Below are positions 61,057 through 64,000 of a stretch of DNA of 64,000 nt, piece by piece. The stretch covers positions 434,001 through 498,000 of the forward strand of contig CALJKW010000055.1 in NCBI GenBank assembly GCA_937980205.1. Direction: 5' to 3'. The DNA comes from an uncultured Myxococcales bacterium (GTDB lineage Bacteria > Myxococcota > Myxococcia > Myxococcales > Myxococcaceae). How positions within the stretch are numbered: position 1 is the stretch's first letter; each line of letters opens with the position of its first letter. Below the pieces are notes generated by a model. That model was not told where the DNA came from. It searched no databases and saw only the letters and a list, made by a program, of their open reading frames with translations. The translations under genes and the position numbers were made by a program.

Positions 61057-61671
61057 ATGAGGCTTGTGGTGGCTGCTACATGCCTGTTTGCGCTCGCGTG
61101 CTCGACCACGAAAGAGGCGAAGACCGGCGAAGGCTCCGGTGACTCCGCCGGCGGCAGCAGCGAGAAGCTCTCCGAGAACATCCGCCAGAAGCAGACGGGC
61201 AACGAGAAGGTCACCGAGTTCGACCTCAACGGCGACAAGAAGCCGGACGTGTGGACGTACACGACCCCGGGGAAGAGCGCCGACGGGAAGGACATCGAGA
61301 AGCTCGTCCGCAAAGAGCTCGACATCAACTGGGACGGCCGCGTCGACATCGCGCGCAACTACGACGAGCGCGAGCAGATGGAGCGCGAGGCCCTCGACCT
61401 CGACTTCGACGGCAAGGTCGACCAGGTGAACTACTACGAGAAGTCGATCATCGTGCGGAAGGAGCGCGACCTCTCGTCCGCCGGGCGCCCCTCGCTGTGG
61501 CTCTTCTACGAGAAGGGCAAGCTCGTGCGGAAGGAGCGCGACACCAACGGCGACGGCAAGGTCGACTACTGGGAGTACTGGGAAGGCGACCAGGTCGACC
61601 GCGTCGGTGAAGACCTCGACGGCGACGGCAATGTCGACAAGTGGACCAAAAACCCGAACTCGGAAGGTTGA
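61057..61671 (+). CDS. Lipoprotein with EF-hand-like calcium-binding repeats
   Basis: 204 aa. Lipobox LFALAC. After a Gly/Ser linker there are about five Asp-rich loops of the D-x-N/D-x-D-G-x-x-D type (DLNGDKKPDVW, DINWDGRVDIARNYD, DLDFDGKVDQVNYYE, DTNGDGKVDYWEYWE, DLDGDGNVDKW), spaced 20-40 residues apart. These are calcium-binding dockerin/EF-hand-like loops, so a calcium-stabilised surface protein is likely. GGAGG precedes ATG at 61057. The 3' end overlaps the next lipoprotein gene by 41 bp. Confidence 0.85.
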   Translation: MRLVVAATCLFALACSTTKEAKTGEGSGDSAGGSSEKLSENIRQKQTGNEKVTEFDLNGDKKPDVWTYTTPGKSADGKDIEKLVRKELDINWDGRVDIARNYDEREQMEREALDLDFDGKVDQVNYYEKSIIVRKERDLSSAGRPSLWLFYEKGKLVRKERDTNGDGKVDYWEYWEGDQVDRVGEDLDGDGNVDKWTKNPNSEG

Positions 61672-62269
61672 GCTCGCGGCGCTGGTGATGTCGTTGGTGG
61701 CGGGCTGCCAGTGCCTGCCGCCCGCAATCGATCGACCCGACGGCGGAGACGAAGACGCGGGCACCGACGGCGGCCCCGTCGCGACGTGCCGCGTCGCCGA
61801 CTGCCCTGCTCCGCCGCAGGACGCCGGCGTGGTCTGCCCGTTCCGCGCGCCCGACGCGGGGCTCTCGCCCAGCTGCATCGCGGACACGTGCGTCAACGAG
61901 TGTGGAGACAGCCGCACCTGCGAGGTCACCGACGGCGGCCACTGCCTGCGCTGCGGCTCGAGCGTGAAGTGCTCCGAGGCCTCGTGCATGGAGCGCCGGC
62001 GCTGCGGGTTCATGGTCGACAGCAGCACCTGCATCAACCTGCTCGATGACGGAACGAGCTGGTCGGTGGATCAGGCAGCGAGCTGCCGCAGCGTCATCTC
62101 CAACGACGGCGGAGTGCTCGGCACCTGGGTCGACCTCGACCTCGGAGAAGCGCTGCTCAACATCCCCCGGCTCGGCGGCTACTGCACCGCGCAGGACCTC
62201 TTCACCGGCGTGCCGCGGATGCAGGTGTTCTGCCCGTTCTGCACGTTCCTCGTCGTCGGCTGCGACTGA
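61631..62269 (+). CDS. Cys-rich lipoprotein overlapping the preceding gene
   Basis: 212 aa from ATG at 61631, inside the end of the previous gene in another frame. This start gives a basic n-region (KTRTRK), hydrophobic core and lipobox LVAGC, a convincing lipoprotein signal; the later ATG at 61688 would leave only six residues before the Cys. The mature protein has 20 or more Cys, Asp/Gly/Ala linkers (DGGDEDAGTDGG) and no known domain. Confidence 0.75.
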   Translation: MSTSGPKTRTRKVELAALVMSLVAGCQCLPPAIDRPDGGDEDAGTDGGPVATCRVADCPAPPQDAGVVCPFRAPDAGLSPSCIADTCVNECGDSRTCEVTDGGHCLRCGSSVKCSEASCMERRRCGFMVDSSTCINLLDDGTSWSVDQAASCRSVISNDGGVLGTWVDLDLGEALLNIPRLGGYCTAQDLFTGVPRMQVFCPFCTFLVVGCD

Positions 62270-62347
62270 GGGAATTTCGCCCGATTTGTAAGGGGAAATT
62301 TCGTGCGGCGGGAAATGCCTCGCGCGGGGGCTCGAGACAAATGATCC

Positions 62348-63175
62348 ATGAGCTACCAGATCCAGCGCGGAGACACCCTGTCGGCTCTTGCTCGCCGCTT
62401 CGGCACCAGCGTCGACGCGCTGATGCGGGCGAACCCGCAGATCCAGAACCCGAATCTGATCATCGCAGGGCAGAGCCTCAACCTGCCCGGGTCGTCAGAC
62501 AGCTTCGAGCCGGCGCCTCCGTCGGGCGGCGGGCAGTACACGGTGCGGCCCGGCGACACGCTGTCGGCCATCGGCGCGCGCTTCGGCGTCAGCTACCAGG
62601 AGATCGCCCGCGCGAACGGCATCGCCAACCCGAACCTCATCTACGCCGGCCAGCGGCTCACCATCCCCGGGGCGGGGAGCACGCCGCCGCCGACGACTCC
62701 GGGGCCCGGTCCGGGTCCGGCGCCCGGCCCTGGGTCGATCGACGGCATCGAGAACCGGCCCGGCGTGCGCGGCGACGCGCAGCAGGTCATCGACTTCTTC
62801 ATGGCGAAGGGGCTCACGCGGCAGCAGGCGGCGGGCATCGCCGGCAACCTGCTGCACGAGTCGAACTTCAACCCCAGCGCGGTCGGCGACGGCGGCACCT
62901 CGTTCGGCATCGCCCAGTGGCACAAGGGGCGCGGCGACGCGATGAAGGCGTGGACCCAGGCGAACGGGTACTCGCCGACGTCCTTCCGCGGCCAGCTCGA
63001 GTTCCTCTGGCACGAGCTGCACCACAGCGAGCGGAACGCGTTCAACAAGCTGCTCGCCACGACGACGGCGTACGACGCCGGCATGGCGTTCTGCCGGTGG
63101 TTCGAGCGCCCGGCGGTGATCAGCCCCGCTCGCGGTGAGGCGGCGGAGCGGTTCTACCGGGAGAGCCTCGGCTGA
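62348..63175 (+). CDS. Double LysM protein with phage-tail-lysozyme domain
   Basis: 275 aa. Two LysM domains (about residues 3-46, YQIQRGDTLSALARRFGTS; and 64-107, YTVRPGDTLSAIGARFGVS) bind peptidoglycan. After a Pro/Gly linker, residues about 143-270 look like a phage tail lysozyme domain (LTRQQAAGIAGNLLHESNFN, GTSFGIAQWHKGRGDAM), with a plausible catalytic Glu in LLHESNFNP. There is no signal peptide, so release needs lysis or a dedicated exporter. No phage structural genes surround it. Confidence 0.85.
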   Translation: MSYQIQRGDTLSALARRFGTSVDALMRANPQIQNPNLIIAGQSLNLPGSSDSFEPAPPSGGGQYTVRPGDTLSAIGARFGVSYQEIARANGIANPNLIYAGQRLTIPGAGSTPPPTTPGPGPGPAPGPGSIDGIENRPGVRGDAQQVIDFFMAKGLTRQQAAGIAGNLLHESNFNPSAVGDGGTSFGIAQWHKGRGDAMKAWTQANGYSPTSFRGQLEFLWHELHHSERNAFNKLLATTTAYDAGMAFCRWFERPAVISPARGEAAERFYRESLG

Positions 63176-63190
63176 TGGAGTGGCTGGTTT

Positions 63191-63371
63191 GAGTTAGCAG
63201 GGCGAGGGCACGGGCGAGTTCAAGGGCAATCTCGAAGGTCAAGGCAACTGGGCAAGGCACGGGACAAGGACCTTGCCCCGCTTCCCTTGCCCGTTTGGCT
63301 TGTCCTTGTCCTCGTCCTTGAGACGAGGACCTTGAACTTGCCCTCGCCCTCGCCCTGCTGACTTCGCAGTT
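63191..63371. repeat. Interspersed palindromic repeat family B, complete copy
   Basis: Left arm at 63193-63225 (GTTAGCAGGGCGAGGGCACG followed by GGCGAGTTCAAGG) is complementary to the right arm at 63330-63362 (CCTTGAACTTGCCCTCGCCC...) over about 29 of 33 positions. The interior is purine-rich then pyrimidine-rich with more self-complementarity. Fills the gap between the convergent lysozyme and SPOR genes and would fold into a long hairpin in either transcript. Confidence 0.75.
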
Positions 63372-63372
63372 C

Positions 63373-64000
63373 TCAGTTCGCGTTCGTCACGAACGCCTGA
63401 ATCTGCGTCTCGCGCTGGAAGTCGGCGAGGTACCGCCCCGCAGCATCCTTCGACGGAAACCGCCCCATGCGCACGCGGTACCAGGTGCCCTTCCCCGCCA
63501 CCACGGCCTCGACGACGTACGGCGCGTAGCCGCGGCCGCGCAGGTCCGACGCGAAGCGATCGGCCTCGGCCTTGTCCTGGTACGCCGAGAGCTGCAGCGT
63601 CCAGTTGCCGTCCGGCGTCGCCTCGACCGGCTTCTGCGCGCGGGCGATGGCTTCCTTCAGGTCTCCAGCGTCGTGCTCGACGGTGCGCGTCGGAACCGGG
63701 TCGACCTTCGGCGTCTCCGCAGGCGGCGCCGGCGGCGGCGCCACGGGCTCGTGCGGCTTCACGACCTCGGCGACCGGTGCCGGAGGAGCAGGCTTCGGCG
63801 GCTTGGGGGTCTCCTTCGTCAGCTCGTCCTGGTACGTCAGCTTCGGGTCCGCGGACTTCGCGTCGAGCTGCGCGAGCAGATCGGCCGGCTGGGTCGACTT
63901 CTCTTCGGCCTGCAGCTTCTTGCCGACGGCGACGCCGAGCACGAAGACGCCTCCGAGCGCGATGATGCCGACGAACGTGAGGGTGAGGATCTGGCGGGTG
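63373..64000 (-). CDS. SPOR-domain membrane protein, N-terminus beyond window
   Basis: At least 208 aa; the frame is open to the window edge. The part seen begins in a transmembrane helix (LTLTFVGIIALGGVFVLGVA), continues with a Pro/Lys/Ala-rich linker of about 80 residues and ends in a SPOR domain (WTLQLSAYQDKAEADRFASD, YAPYVVEA, GTWYRVRMGRFPSKDAAGRYL). SPOR domains bind glycan strands stripped of peptides at division sites, so this is a likely cell-division or envelope protein facing the periplasm. Confidence 0.88.
   Translation of the reverse strand, partial: TRQILTLTFVGIIALGGVFVLGVAVGKKLQAEEKSTQPADLLAQLDAKSADPKLTYQDELTKETPKPPKPAPPAPVAEVVKPHEPVAPPPAPPAETPKVDPVPTRTVEHDAGDLKEAIARAQKPVEATPDGNWTLQLSAYQDKAEADRFASDLRGRGYAPYVVEAVVAGKGTWYRVRMGRFPSKDAAGRYLADFQRETQIQAFVTNAN

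Noticed and set aside
62348..63175. Prophage remnant
   Set aside because: Only the lysozyme domain is phage-like; no structural, integrase or packaging genes nearby.

Overview
The window is GC-rich, densely packed bacterial chromosome that looks like a myxobacterium (Myxococcota). Evidence for this is the FrzS-type motility protein, the Mg-lA-type GTPase, tandem Pkn-type Ser/Thr kinases, DUF4388 and CHASE2-cyclase signalling proteins, MopE-type Cys/Asp repeats, and many lipoproteins with Asp-Ala-Gly or Gly-rich linkers. Neither species nor genus can be fixed from the sequence alone.

Layout. 1-3434: two Ser/Thr kinases on the minus strand, the first cut by the window edge. 3471-9182: a seven-gene plus-strand operon, mostly with overlapping start and stop codons, holding a PlsC acyltransferase, two complete ketosynthases, two short ketosynthase-like proteins without the catalytic Cys, a small membrane protein and a polysaccharide deacetylase. 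9183-11064: a gene-poor scar with tRNA fragments, a long palindrome, one lipoprotein gene, a possible small gene and an intact tRNA-Arg(CCG). 11065-19511: an exported oxidative or surface group (MopE-like protein, SO2930-type diheme cytochrome, DUF1552, DUF1592). 19760-24281: alanine dehydrogenase, then an ECF sigma factor, its zinc-finger anti-sigma factor and FrzS. 24301-31059: mostly minus-strand genes, including CoaX, BirA and a HARE-HTH protein fused to a degenerate Mrr-like domain; a propeller protein is divergent from the last.

33231-42098: a TM protein, a MetX-like hydrolase lacking its nucleophile, a PAS histidine kinase, uridine kinase, and a compact cAMP set (class-II phosphodiesterase, cNMP-binding regulator, CHASE2 adenylate cyclase), then a pectate lyase. 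42222-47464: PurM-PurN-FAD oxidoreductase-MurQ in an overlapping operon, then AnmK. 47474-54556: GTPase, DUF6891-like and DUF4388 proteins, a phosphomutase-like enzyme, a HELTH peptidase, TldD-like peptidase and HAD phosphatase. 54629-64000: Cys-rich lipoprotein, VWA lipoprotein, Lon, UDP-glucuronate decarboxylase-like enzyme, a 59-aa ribbon-helix-helix protein, two overlapping lipoprotein genes, a LysM-lysozyme and a SPOR protein cut by the edge.

Interspersed repeats are a notable layer. Four copies of a roughly 110-bp palindrome (CGTTCAC...CTGAGCGGAG ends) lie at 7657, 29134, 46131 and 51317; two of them end in GTGAAC exactly where a lipoprotein-type signal sequence begins. A second family (GGGCAAGGG-rich) is at 55563 and 63191. 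No CRISPR array, IS transposase, rRNA or prophage module was seen.
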